DNA of 42,704 bases from Lachnospiraceae bacterium (GTDB lineage Bacteria; Bacillota; Clostridia; Lachnospirales; Lachnospiraceae). Location: assembly GCA_900771995.1 (NCBI GenBank), contig CAAGQC010000036.1, positions 1-42,704 on the forward strand, in the 5' to 3' direction. Position numbers and translations under genes: made by a program. A model generated the notes under the pieces. That model made no database searches. It was not told the origin of the DNA and saw only the letters and a list, made by a program, of their open reading frames with translations. Shown here one piece after another: positions 34,225-42,642 of this stretch (position 1 is its first letter; every line of letters begins with the position of its first letter).

Positions 34225-36786
34225 TTAATAACCTCTTGTCACCGTGAATTTGTAACTGTTCTTCTCGAATTCCATCAGGCTGTTATAGTCATCACTGCTC
34301 GCTGCCTTTCTGGCAAAACCTTCCGGCATCACGAGAAAATCAAGATGTACGGTACAGGTTGCATTCACCGCAGTATGCGCATCCTTCATATGAAAGCTCA
34401 GGCTCGTCAGATTTTCATCCTCCTTCAGCCCCGCATCTGCGGCATTGACATTTAATTCGATCAGATTCCTCGTCCGGTTCATGACCTCGTCTGTAGAAGT
34501 CAGGAAAACGATCATCAGTTTCAAATATTGTTCATAGTCCAGCCGGACACAGGAGTCCTCTGCGGATTCCACAGCATCCTTATTTAACAGGGAGGCGAAT
34601 GCATCATAAGAAGTAAGATCCTTCAAATGCTGTTTGATGAGAACCACATCATTTCCCTTTTTCAGTTCCCCCCAGTCTCCCGCTGTCTCAATACCGGTTA
34701 CCGCCAGCCGTAATGCGGCTCCGACCGCGATTCCAAGGATCGGATTGATGGCCGTGGCAGCATCCCGGATGGCATTGATAGCCTCATTGACTTCACTGAT
34801 CGCATAGGTCGAAGTAAAATTCATTACCGTACGAATGGCAAGAATTTTATTTTTTGCCTCCGTCAGATTGTTCTTCGAAGAATTATTTCCTCCCAGAAGA
34901 TACTCCAGTTCTGCCTGATAGAGATAATTGATCTTCCGGCTCATCTCGTATCCCGTTAACGATACTGCCGGTTCCGGGTCGGGATCGCTCTCATTCTTCC
35001 TGACGTTCGTTACACGGCTGGAGAACATACCGAAATCATACTGAACGGTGTAAAATTTCAATAAAAGCATATTGACATTACTTTTGAACTTATTTATGGA
35101 AAACATATCCGCCGCCGTACCGATCATATCCGTCAGATTAAAACCGGCGGGATCTCCGCTGTTTCCATATCCGAATTCTGCGGGAATATCTCTGGCCGTT
35201 GTCGAGCTGTCATCCTCTGCCAGCTTTTTTTCAGCATTTTCCTTTGCTTCTTTTGCAGCATCCTTTTTCTCTTCATAAGTCTTTTCATCGGCTGCGTTTT
35301 TATCGAAAGTATCTATCAGTTCATCATATAATTTTTTTTGTTCGATAACACTTTTGAAGTCATTCCACTTGGATTCTTCCAAAAGCTTTTCTGCCGGATT
35401 CCATTCGTAATCCTCCGGTTTCAGATAGGCGGTGATTACTTTATTCACTTCCTCCGTTGCTGTCTCTACCGTCTGTGAATATTCCGCATTCACCGGAGAA
35501 TCCTTTTTGCTCAGATGCTCTGCGATCAATGCATATAGCTGCAGTTTATCGCTTCCAAACAATCCTTCCATTTTGTCCAGATCGTCCTGCAGGCCGTCTT
35601 TCAGATCCTGCGTTACACTTTCATCATCCAAAGTAGTCTGAATTTCGTTCATCAGTTTACAGATATCACTGCCGTAATCCGTAATTTCTTTTGCCTTGGC
35701 CGTAAGGTCTGTCACCTTCTCATCAAAATTATCCAGACGGATATCTCCGTTTTTTACCGCACTGGTAAATTCCTCTGCCGCATAGGTAAACTTCTGGGTA
35801 ATATAGTCTTCCTGTGCATAGGGATCTCCCGTATAAGCATCCGAGATTGCGCACAGCCTTTCTTCTTCATCCGACAAAGGATCCGGTGCAGGACTCTCCT
35901 CCACACTTCCGGATTCTCCCTCTCCGGTGCCTTCTCCGCCTTCCGTAGTGTTGCTCTCTTCTCCATGGGAACTGCTTTCGTAATCCTCAATTTCCTGCCG
36001 GTGATCCAGAGCACTCTTTATGGCTTCCGGATCCTCGCTTTTATAAGCTGCAAATCTCTTATAGGAGTCACTTTCATAAATTGCCTTTATGTCCGTAACA
36101 CAATAGTTATAGCCCGCATTGATTCCGTCTCTGTATGCCGGATAGCCGTCGATCACCTTTAAGATCTCATAGTATTCCTTGATTTTTTCAAAAAGTTTAT
36201 CGATCTTCTCATCCAGTTCCGTCTTTTTCTTGATGACTTTGGAATCTTCTTCCATATTGGATACAGTTTCCAGCATATCCAGAAGATCCGTATTGTCCTC
36301 CAGCAGCTGTTCCGCAATATGAAACCGCATAAAATCGCCCACCTGAGTTGCCAGCACCACATTGTCTCCCAGATTGGCATTCTCCGGAAACTCATAACTC
36401 ATTTCCACTTTCGCTGACCGGTAAGGCATAAAACCTTCCACCTCATTCATCCCCGCGAAATCCTGTATGGCCTCCAGGTGGTTCCAGTTGATACCATTCG
36501 CCGAAGGGTCAAAAGAAGTCTTCATATAGGCCTGCAGATCATCCAGTGCTTTCAGGCCGTCCTCGTTTTGTGTTACTGCAAAGAGTCCGTACAGTTCCTT
36601 TAAGAGATTGTCATACTGGGTCAATACTGTCTCCCCATAGTTATCCGCTGCCATAACTGCCTGATTGCCGCAAAGTTTCAGCCTGGATAAATCCGTAAGA
36701 AAACCCGTGAAAAAAATAGTGGGGACCAGAATCAGAGTCACCAGAACCGTTATGGAACCCCTTGATCTTTTTAAAAACAACTCCAT
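34225..36786 (-). CDS. Large TadG-like protein with pilin-like N-terminus (DUF5702-like)
   Basis: This 853-aa protein starts with a short basic leader and RGSITVLVTLILVPTIFFTGF, a pilin-like first helix. A conserved-looking segment with DLSRLKLCGNQAVMAADNY follows. It resembles proteins I recall as DUF5702, which accompany Firmicutes Tad loci. The middle is helical and coiled-coil, with an acidic low-complexity stretch near residue 290 and a Lys/Glu-rich one near 530. The end is a small beta region. I chose the ATG at 36786 because AGGGGAGAG lies directly upstream. Position and topology fit TadG, an outer pilus-associated protein. The pilin Glu+5 is absent. The function is not established. 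Confidence 0.75.
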   Translation of the reverse strand: MELFLKRSRGSITVLVTLILVPTIFFTGFLTDLSRLKLCGNQAVMAADNYGETVLTQYDNLLKELYGLFAVTQNEDGLKALDDLQAYMKTSFDPSANGINWNHLEAIQDFAGMNEVEGFMPYRSAKVEMSYEFPENANLGDNVVLATQVGDFMRFHIAEQLLEDNTDLLDMLETVSNMEEDSKVIKKKTELDEKIDKLFEKIKEYYEILKVIDGYPAYRDGINAGYNYCVTDIKAIYESDSYKRFAAYKSEDPEAIKSALDHRQEIEDYESSSHGEESNTTEGGEGTGEGESGSVEESPAPDPLSDEEERLCAISDAYTGDPYAQEDYITQKFTYAAEEFTSAVKNGDIRLDNFDEKVTDLTAKAKEITDYGSDICKLMNEIQTTLDDESVTQDLKDGLQDDLDKMEGLFGSDKLQLYALIAEHLSKKDSPVNAEYSQTVETATEEVNKVITAYLKPEDYEWNPAEKLLEESKWNDFKSVIEQKKLYDELIDTFDKNAADEKTYEEKKDAAKEAKENAEKKLAEDDSSTTARDIPAEFGYGNSGDPAGFNLTDMIGTAADMFSINKFKSNVNMLLLKFYTVQYDFGMFSSRVTNVRKNESDPDPEPAVSLTGYEMSRKINYLYQAELEYLLGGNNSSKNNLTEAKNKILAIRTVMNFTSTYAISEVNEAINAIRDAATAINPILGIAVGAALRLAVTGIETAGDWGELKKGNDVVLIKQHLKDLTSYDAFASLLNKDAVESAEDSCVRLDYEQYLKLMIVFLTSTDEVMNRTRNLIELNVNAADAGLKEDENLTSLSFHMKDAHTAVNATCTVHLDFLVMPEGFARKAASSDDYNSLMEFEKNSYKFTVTRGY

Positions 36787-36799
36787 GCTTCTCTCCCCT

Positions 36800-37474
36800 T
36801 TATTTGATATCGAATTTCTCCTTGAACTGGTCATAAAATCCTTTTGCCTTGCCTACCAGTTCACTTGCCTTCTGTCCCAGTTTTGTCTTACTTACTACAT
36901 CTACTACAAAATCCGTATTCCGGATAAAATCATCACCGTTCGTCACTACCGCCGTTGCTGTTGCTGAGATCGTTATTGAGTCCCTGCCTCCCACCATTTT
37001 CAGGCTGATGGCCGGGGTCACTGTCTGCGTCGCCGTGGCCGTAATTGTCTTATACACTACATAATTTTTACTGTCTGCAGTTATCTGCACATTTTCTCCA
37101 TTGTCAAAGAACATATATCCTACCATGGAACGAAAAAAACTTTTAAAATTGTCTTCACTGAAATGAAAGCTCAGAAAACGATACGGAAAGGAATTCGAAT
37201 AATCATCCCCCGGGGCCTGGTAGCTGCTTCCCACGGCACTGATCGTTCCCTCCGCTTTTCCGTACGTCATATCTGTGGACGCCGTCACAAAATTGTCCGA
37301 ATCTGTATTTTTATAATAAATCAGAGCATTCTGCACATTTGCCTGAAGATTGGCTTTCTGACACATAAAGATGGCAACATAGTACAGAGCAATTATCATA
37401 ATAAAACAGAAAGGCAGCAGCAGAGTGGCTTCAACTACCGCAAGTCCTTTTTCATTTTTGATCCATTTCCCCAT
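36800..37474 (-). CDS. tadE: TadE-like pseudopilin
   Basis: This 224-aa protein has the leader MGKWIKNEKG and then LAVVEATLLLPFCFIMIIAL, which is the classic TadE pattern with Glu at the fifth position after the cleavage Gly. The outer region ends with beta segments, including a VVDVVSKTK stretch and a helical C-terminus. I chose the ATG at 37474 because GGAGG lies 7 bases upstream; a frame from 37492 adds six residues without support. The prepilin peptidase in the operon should process it. It follows the Flp-like gene by 31 bases. Such proteins act as minor pilins in Tad assembly. Confidence 0.87.
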   Translation of the reverse strand: MGKWIKNEKGLAVVEATLLLPFCFIMIIALYYVAIFMCQKANLQANVQNALIYYKNTDSDNFVTASTDMTYGKAEGTISAVGSSYQAPGDDYSNSFPYRFLSFHFSEDNFKSFFRSMVGYMFFDNGENVQITADSKNYVVYKTITATATQTVTPAISLKMVGGRDSITISATATAVVTNGDDFIRNTDFVVDVVSKTKLGQKASELVGKAKGFYDQFKEKFDIK

Positions 37475-37505
37475 ACTATGTCCTCCATCCATGCATTTAA
37501 CTCAA

Positions 37506-37727
37506 TTATCCGATAGAATCGCTCTGTCCTAAAATCTTATCCCAGGTTTCATTAAACCACTCTGAAATCTTACCCCAGAAAAGAGCCGCTAACAGAACTA
37601 CGATCAGGATTAAAAGAACAGTAGCTACAATAGAGGAAACTCCTGTCTCATCCTTTTTAAACTGATCTGCGAATTTTGCCATACGGATTTTGGCACCAAT
37701 ATAAAAACGATCCAATGTATTCAGCAT
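37506..37727 (-). CDS. flp: Flp1-like pilin, probable major subunit
   Basis: This 73-aa protein has a 29-residue leader rich in charged residues and ending in KKDETG. A hydrophobic helix starting VSSIVATVLLILIVVLLAALFW follows, and then a short polar tail. Small size, one helix and place in the locus mark it as the Flp-type pilin. The residue five after the Gly is Val rather than Glu, so it resembles the Flp1-like group of Firmicutes and in part archaeal pilins. A strong AGGAGG precedes the start. It lies 87 bases after tadC, the largest gap in the operon, and a hairpin occupies that gap. Confidence 0.85.
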   Translation of the reverse strand: MLNTLDRFYIGAKIRMAKFADQFKKDETGVSSIVATVLLILIVVLLAALFWGKISEWFNETWDKILGQSDSIG

Positions 37728-37766
37728 TTTTTATTCCTCCTGTGTTTTTCATTCATTTATTATCAT

Positions 37767-37799
37767 CCGGTGTCCGATACAGAAGCCACTTAACACCGG
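37767..37799 (-). other. Hairpin in the leader of the pilin gene
   Basis: A perfect 7-bp inverted repeat, CCGGTGT (37767-37773) and ACACCGG (37793-37799), lies in the 87-bp gap between tadC and flp. No uridine run follows on the minus strand, so it is not a standard terminator. It might protect or process the mRNA so that the pilin is made in excess over the machine proteins. Confidence 0.5.
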
Positions 37800-37814
37800 T
37801 ACAATAACCCATTT

Positions 37815-38858
37815 CTAAAAATTGAATCCACTCATCACCGGCACAATGATGAGAATAATGATTCCTGCAAACATAAGCATTGTGGGAAGCAGCAGCTTTG
37901 ACTGGATCTTCTCCCCCATTCTTCTGGCATCGTGCTTATGTTCCAGCCAGCTTTCGTCATTCAGCTGCCGGAAGAGGCTTACGATCTCCGAATTACCTTT
38001 GGAAGTATTCTGTATGATCGCTGTTGCCAGTTTTGTCGTGTAGACATTATTACATTTCGTGATAAATCTGGAGTATGCCTCCACCGGAGATACGTTATTG
38101 TCAAAATCCAACAGTACCCGGGTCATTTCCTCATAAAGTGTACCGGTTCCACTGAGACTGGCCAGTTTCCACGCCTGACTGACCTCCATGCCAGCCACCG
38201 TAAGCAAAGTCAGTTTGGACATGACCTGAGGAAACTGTCTGGAAATATCCTCCTGCCGTTTTGTGACCACCTGGGTAACGCTGTCATAAGGAAGATATCC
38301 CATCAGTGCAAACACCGCGAAACAGACCACGCCGATAATAATGCTTCTGGTTCCCATTTTCATGGCGAATCCCAATCCCATTCCCAGGAACAGCACTACC
38401 ACCCCCAATAAAAGATTCCCCAGCAGGGATGCCAGCAGGTAATAGGTATAGTTGATTGCTTCCTTTTTTTCCTTAAATTGAATGCATTTCTGGTTCAGTT
38501 TTTTAACCACATCACTGGTTCCGTCCCAGCCGAGAAGCTGGATCATACGATAACCGGCCAGAGGGATGATATCCAGAACACTGATTTTTCCTTTTTTCAA
38601 AACCTCCAGCTGTTTTCTTGCTTCGTCCTGTTTTTTCTTAAGGGCTTTTCCCTTTTTCAGTTTTTTCTTGTCCTGCTGCCCGCTTTTTTGAATCTGCCCG
38701 GCAAGAAGGTTCATCTCAATCTGGGTCTTCTTAATGGTCTCTGTCTGAATCTCCACATTGCAGACAATCAGTGCCTTCGCCAGATTGTCCCCTGCCATCA
38801 GGAAGAGAAAAGCAAATATTACAAAAAAGATGCTTGCCAATATCATACAAATAAACAT
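37815..38858 (-). CDS. tadC: TadC-like inner membrane platform protein
   Basis: This 347-aa protein has a first membrane helix, a strongly basic coiled-coil segment (about residues 45-95, Lys-rich), and then the type II secretion F-like domain with two central helices (about 140-195). A cytoplasmic part contains MSKLTLLTVAGMEVSQAW, and a last helix ends in IILIIVPVMSGFNF. TadB and TadC are thought to form the platform that couples the TadA motor to pilin insertion. AGGAGG precedes the start, 11 bases after tadB. The Lys-rich segment is longer than I would expect for TadC. Confidence 0.9.
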   Translation of the reverse strand: MFICMILASIFFVIFAFLFLMAGDNLAKALIVCNVEIQTETIKKTQIEMNLLAGQIQKSGQQDKKKLKKGKALKKKQDEARKQLEVLKKGKISVLDIIPLAGYRMIQLLGWDGTSDVVKKLNQKCIQFKEKKEAINYTYYLLASLLGNLLLGVVVLFLGMGLGFAMKMGTRSIIIGVVCFAVFALMGYLPYDSVTQVVTKRQEDISRQFPQVMSKLTLLTVAGMEVSQAWKLASLSGTGTLYEEMTRVLLDFDNNVSPVEAYSRFITKCNNVYTTKLATAIIQNTSKGNSEIVSLFRQLNDESWLEHKHDARRMGEKIQSKLLLPTMLMFAGIIILIIVPVMSGFNF

Positions 38859-38869
38859 TTTGCTTCCTC

Positions 38870-39628
38870 CTATACTTCAATCCTGCTGCTCTTGACCGCC
38901 AGCACATAAGATATGCCAAAGATGATCAGTGCCACTGTGGCACAAATGTGTCCCACCATGGTCGTAAAGAGAGATTCCAACAGACCGCCGCCCATACTTG
39001 ACATTGCCACTACAATGACGATCGGCATGATAAGCATTACCATGGTCTCCGATTTTGCGGAGGTGATGGTGGTCTCGATCTCCTGCTCGATCTCGATCTT
39101 GTCCCGGATCACTTCTTCCGTCTGCGTCAGAATATCTCCGAACCGGTCGCTTTTTCCTTCAATAACGCTATAAATTGTTGCAAAGCTTCGAATATCTTCA
39201 ATATCACTGCGATCCGCCAGATCCTGAAAGAGAACCTTCATCTCAATGCCGCCCCTGTCATACTGTAAGATAATATTTTCAACCTCTTTTACGATATCTG
39301 CCTTGGAACTATAGGAAAGCTTCAGATCTTCCAGCGCCGATTTTACAGCTGCTACCTCTACATTGCCGGCGCGGACTGCCACACTCATAGAACTAAGGAA
39401 ATCTTTGAACTGCAGCCGAAGCGCCTTCTGCCGTTTTCCTATGGTACCCTCCGCATACATTTTCTCCAGATAAATTCCAGCAAGAAAACCGATGACAACG
39501 GAAATCGGAATCAAATGGTAAAAAAGATACGCTACCACAGAGACCAGAAGGCTTGCTCCTATATAGACCGCAATATGTTCCAACCTGCTCATGTTGCATT
39601 TATAGTAGACAGGCATTTTATTGTTCAT
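38870..39628 (-). CDS. tadB: TadB-like inner membrane platform protein
   Basis: This 252-aa protein has two N-terminal membrane helices (about residues 18-55) and the F-domain with FKDFLSSMSVAVRAGNVEVAAV. Two C-terminal helices contain VMLIMPIVIVVAMSSMGGG. Together with TadC it should form the membrane platform of the pilus. Its start overlaps the tadA stop in an ATGA, with GGAGG well placed, so it is translationally coupled to tadA. It is somewhat shorter than proteobacterial TadB, as is common in Firmicutes. Assignment relies on both the F-domain and gene order. Confidence 0.92.
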   Translation of the reverse strand: MNNKMPVYYKCNMSRLEHIAVYIGASLLVSVVAYLFYHLIPISVVIGFLAGIYLEKMYAEGTIGKRQKALRLQFKDFLSSMSVAVRAGNVEVAAVKSALEDLKLSYSSKADIVKEVENIILQYDRGGIEMKVLFQDLADRSDIEDIRSFATIYSVIEGKSDRFGDILTQTEEVIRDKIEIEQEIETTITSAKSETMVMLIMPIVIVVAMSSMGGGLLESLFTTMVGHICATVALIIFGISYVLAVKSSRIEV

Positions 39629-40932
39629 GATTCGTCCTCCGCATCTGCCAGATAATCATAGATACCGCTGGCAATGAATTTATCAGGGTGTACCATTTTA
39701 TTATGCGTTCTCTTCAAAGAACCGGATACTTTACGGACCGTCGTGTTTTCATCCTCTTCAAACTTAAATAACGGATTCATGATGATCCGGCCGTTTTCCA
39801 GTCCTACGATTTCCGTGATCTCCATGGTCTTACGGGATTTATCCCTCATACGGGACAGATGGATAATAATATCCACTGCAGAAGCTATCTGCTGCCGGAT
39901 GGCCTCCAGGGGCAATGCTGCCTCACCGCTGAGTACCATGGTCTCCAGTCGGCTCAACATGTCCTGGGCAGAGTTTGCATGTCCGGTAGACAGGGAACCG
40001 TCATGACCGGTATTCATGGCCTGCAGCATGTCCAGTGCTTCCGCACCACGGACCTCGCCGACAACGATTCTCTCCGGTCTCATACGCAGAGATGACTTGA
40101 TCAGGTCGCGGATCGTAATGGCTCCTGCTCCTGTGGAGTTGGCATTACGGGTCTCCAGTCGTACCAGGTTGGGTACATTTCTGATCTGCAGTTCGGCAGA
40201 ATCCTCGATTGTAATCACACGTTCATCGGAGGGAATATAATTGGACAATGCATTCAGGAACGTCGTCTTACCGGATCCTGTACCTCCGCTGATAAAAATG
40301 TTGTATTTGGCTCTCACCAGCTTTTCCAGAAATACCGCTGCCTCCGGTGTAATGGATTTGTAACCGATCAGCTTCTGGATTGTCATGCCTTCTTCCGGGA
40401 AACGACGAATGGTAACGATCGGGCCGTTTAAAGCAATCGGATCCAGTACGACATTGACACGGGAGCCATCTGCCAGTCTGGTATCTACAATAGGATTACT
40501 TTCATTGACACTCCGCCCCATGTCCTGTACAAATTTTGTAATGATATTGCGAAGTCTCTCCTGACTTTCAAACTTATCCGGAATTCTCTGCAGTTTTCCT
40601 GCTTTTTCGACGAAGATACAATCATAACCGTTGATCATAACTTCCGTGATGGATTTATCCGAGATGATCTTGCCCAGAATACCCAGTCCACGAATGGACT
40701 CGAATACCGTATCCGCAAGACTCTTTCTGACTTTAAAAGAAATGGAGGAATAATAAGCTGCCGTCTCGTAATCTACCGTCTCACACTGCTTCATCCGCAG
40801 TTCCAGCATGGCATTGATCCGGTCCTTTAACTGCTCATCCGACAATTCAGAATAGCTGGGATCTCTGCTTACCATCTCCCTGATCTGTGTTATCTCTTCT
40901 GTAAAAAAGTCTCTCATTTCTTCCGCCCTCAT
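39625..40932 (-). CDS. tadA: TadA/CpaF-type pilus assembly ATPase
   Basis: This 435-aa cytosolic ATPase of the type II/IV secretion (GspE-like, VirB11-like) family powers pilin polymerisation. A CpaF-like N-terminal domain is followed by Walker A GGTGSGKT (residues 216-223). The Asp box TIEDSAELQI, Walker B RMRPERIVVGEVRG and the His-box region TGHDGSLSTGHANS are all intact. The C-terminal helical part is typical for CpaF. Two starts are possible (residues 1 or 6), both with a purine-rich site. It lies 47 bases after the CpaE-like gene and overlaps tadB by four bases. Assignment is very secure. Confidence 0.96.
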   Translation of the reverse strand: MRAEEMRDFFTEEITQIREMVSRDPSYSELSDEQLKDRINAMLELRMKQCETVDYETAAYYSSISFKVRKSLADTVFESIRGLGILGKIISDKSITEVMINGYDCIFVEKAGKLQRIPDKFESQERLRNIITKFVQDMGRSVNESNPIVDTRLADGSRVNVVLDPIALNGPIVTIRRFPEEGMTIQKLIGYKSITPEAAVFLEKLVRAKYNIFISGGTGSGKTTFLNALSNYIPSDERVITIEDSAELQIRNVPNLVRLETRNANSTGAGAITIRDLIKSSLRMRPERIVVGEVRGAEALDMLQAMNTGHDGSLSTGHANSAQDMLSRLETMVLSGEAALPLEAIRQQIASAVDIIIHLSRMRDKSRKTMEITEIVGLENGRIIMNPLFKFEEDENTTVRKVSGSLKRTHNKMVHPDKFIASGIYDYLADAEDES

Positions 40933-40979
40933 CCGTATATTTCCTGTGGTTTTCCACCATTACGCAAAACTATTCCGCA

Positions 40980-42023
40980 CTAAATCAGCTGTAACAGGCA
41001 ATTACTGCAGGCATCCTGTGCTGCCGCTGCAATAAACTGTCCCGGTTCCGGGTTCTGCACTGCATTTATTCTGCCGATCACAGGAATATCGCTGGAAACC
41101 GTGCTTTCTCTTCCCATATAAAAATTCAGAAGACGTACCATCTTCTTACTGTAGGCATTGATAATATGCATCTGGTTTAAAAATCCGGTCATCTTCGAGG
41201 CTGCCATTCTGTCCGGCTTCTCTACGACGATGATCCGGTCAGCCAGTTCAAACACCACCTGCGCCTTAACATCCATGCTGCAGCTCATATCTGCCACGAT
41301 CACATCAAATAATCCACTCTTCTGAAATACTTCCAGAAGTTCCTTCAGATCCTCCGCGGAAAGTTCATACACATCATTAGGACTGTCAAAATGATTCAGG
41401 TAGAACAGATTATTCTGTCCGGTCTGGAGCAGGCTCTGGATCTTCATGGTAAAGTTCATATTTTCCCCGAGGCATGCTGCAATCTCAGAAACACCCCGCA
41501 CATCCGTCCCGGGAAGATAACACTCCTCCGAACCAATATCCTCCAGTCCCAGATAGAGACACCGTAAGCCCTGCACCGCATATTTTGTGGCAGCACAAAG
41601 CGCTGTCGTTGTCTTACCCGCACCACCGACAGGAGAATATACCGCTATCACAGAAGTCTTCTTTTGTCCGGCCACCACTCCGGTGTCACCGCACACCTCT
41701 GCATATACCTCAAGTATCTGTTGATATATTTTACTGATCCGCTGATATTTACGAATCTTTTTTGTCTTTTGATATTGTGCCGCAACCCCCTGTGTTTCAT
41801 CCAACAGAAGAATCGGCAGAAATCTTTTTCCGCCGTCTGCATGCCCGTCATACACACTGGCATCAAACAGAAGCACATCAAATTTTTGCGACATTAAAGC
41901 CTGTTCCAGGGTATTTTCATCTGTGAACACAGAGAGATTCAAATCTTCATATTCTTCCAGTACGCTAAGTATCCGGCTGACATACTCTTCGTTGCTATCT
42001 GCAATGGCTATCTTTAGTATCAT
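40980..42023 (-). CDS. CpaE/TadZ-like ParA-family ATPase
   Basis: This 347-aa protein has an N-terminal receiver-like domain (about residues 1-110), with the conserved acidic residues near ADSNEE and LLFDAS. A MinD/ParA-type ATPase domain follows, with SPVGGAGKTTT as its deviant Walker A. CpaE/TadZ proteins place the Tad machine in the cell and bind the pole. I chose the ATG at 42023 because AGGAGAGG lies directly upstream; the earlier GTG start would read through this site. It is the first gene of the operon, about 46 bases after the predicted transcription start. Confidence 0.9.
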   Translation of the reverse strand: MILKIAIADSNEEYVSRILSVLEEYEDLNLSVFTDENTLEQALMSQKFDVLLFDASVYDGHADGGKRFLPILLLDETQGVAAQYQKTKKIRKYQRISKIYQQILEVYAEVCGDTGVVAGQKKTSVIAVYSPVGGAGKTTTALCAATKYAVQGLRCLYLGLEDIGSEECYLPGTDVRGVSEIAACLGENMNFTMKIQSLLQTGQNNLFYLNHFDSPNDVYELSAEDLKELLEVFQKSGLFDVIVADMSCSMDVKAQVVFELADRIIVVEKPDRMAASKMTGFLNQMHIINAYSKKMVRLLNFYMGRESTVSSDIPVIGRINAVQNPEPGQFIAAAAQDACSNCLLQLI

Positions 42024-42075
42024 ATGCCCTCTCCTCACCACAAAAATAGTATATTTTTTATTAAAACTTTTTTAT

Positions 42076-42104
42076 ATCATAAACCCGTTTTTTGTGTTTG
42101 TCAA
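42076..42104 (-). promoter_or_regulatory. Main promoter of the Tad/kinase operon
   Basis: On the minus strand a perfect TTGACA (42099-42104) and TATGAT (42076-42081) are exactly 17 bases apart. It is the best promoter match in the window. It lies about 46 bases before the CpaE-like start codon, and its -35 touches the first of two palindromic sites. Confidence 0.88.
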
Positions 42105-42142
42105 TTCTATAGAATATATTAGCATATTCTGTAGAGTATATT
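42104..42142. promoter_or_regulatory. Two repeated palindromic operator-like sites
   Basis: The 17-bp sequence ATTCTATAGAATATATT (42104-42120) recurs as ATTCTGTAGAGTATATT (42126-42142) with two changes. The centre-to-centre distance is 22 bp, two helical turns. The first contains a perfect 12-bp palindrome ATTCTATAGAAT. Site 1 touches the -35 of the Tad promoter and site 2 lies before the XRE gene. I infer binding by the XRE regulator. Confidence 0.7.
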
Positions 42143-42158
42143 TTTTATAACAATTATT

Positions 42159-42167
42159 TGCTACACT
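42159..42167 (+). promoter_or_regulatory. Weak extended -10 promoter for the XRE gene
   Basis: TGCTACACT (42159-42167) fits an extended -10 element, with no good -35 upstream. It would start transcription about 70 bases before the XRE gene. Operator-like site 2 lies at the place of the missing -35, consistent with a controlled promoter. Match quality is modest. Confidence 0.4.
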
Positions 42168-42244
42168 AAAAAGAAAGAAGCCTGTGAATAAAACGAAAAA
42201 CGACAATTCACCTGTAAACATAACCAGAATGGTAGATAAGGCGT

Positions 42245-42625
42245 GTGATAGTATTGGAACCAGATAAGGACTTCAATTTGCTCGTAGGGTTGCGAATCCG
42301 GGAGATACGCGAGGCCTTTCAGATGACCAGAGCAGAATTCAGTGAAAAATGTGACATTTCCGAAAGTTTTCTGGCCGCAGTGGAAAGCGGTAAAAAGAGT
42401 ATTACTTCCAAAACATTATATAAAATATGTACTGCTTTGAATGTATCGGCAGATTATTTTATTCTTGGGAAATATAATGATTTTAAAACAGACAGTGCCC
42501 TTGAGTTGTTGAATTCTCTGGATGAATTCTCAAGAGAATCGGCCATGCAGATTCTGAATCAATATGTAATTGCCATCAATAATTTAAAAAATCAAAATGA
42601 TAACACCAAAAAGCCTCAAGCATAA
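42245..42625 (+). CDS. XRE-family HTH transcriptional regulator
   Basis: This 126-aa protein has an XRE/Cro-type helix-turn-helix at about residues 14-67, with AEFSEKCDISESFLAAVESGKKS as helices 2-3 region and a family-like SADYFILG end. A C-terminal helical part (about 80-115) may serve dimerisation. There is no sensor domain. Its GTG start has AAGG only a few bases upstream; a TTG nine bases later is an alternative. It is divergent from the Tad operon and shares its control region, so it probably regulates the operon and itself. It is visibly richer in A and T than the operon genes. Its last codons form one arm of its own terminator. Confidence 0.88.
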   Translation: MIVLEPDKDFNLLVGLRIREIREAFQMTRAEFSEKCDISESFLAAVESGKKSITSKTLYKICTALNVSADYFILGKYNDFKTDSALELLNSLDEFSRESAMQILNQYVIAINNLKNQNDNTKKPQA

Positions 42626-42639
42626 CGCCTGAGGCTTTT
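42609..42639 (+). terminator. Terminator hairpin overlapping the XRE stop codon
   Basis: A 10-bp stem pairs 42609-42618 with 42630-42639, ending in TTTT and further T-rich bases. The left arm encodes the Lys-Pro-Gln end of the XRE protein, and the TAA stop lies in the loop. The core matches the hairpin at 22304-22333. Confidence 0.85.
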
Positions 42640-42642
42640 CGG

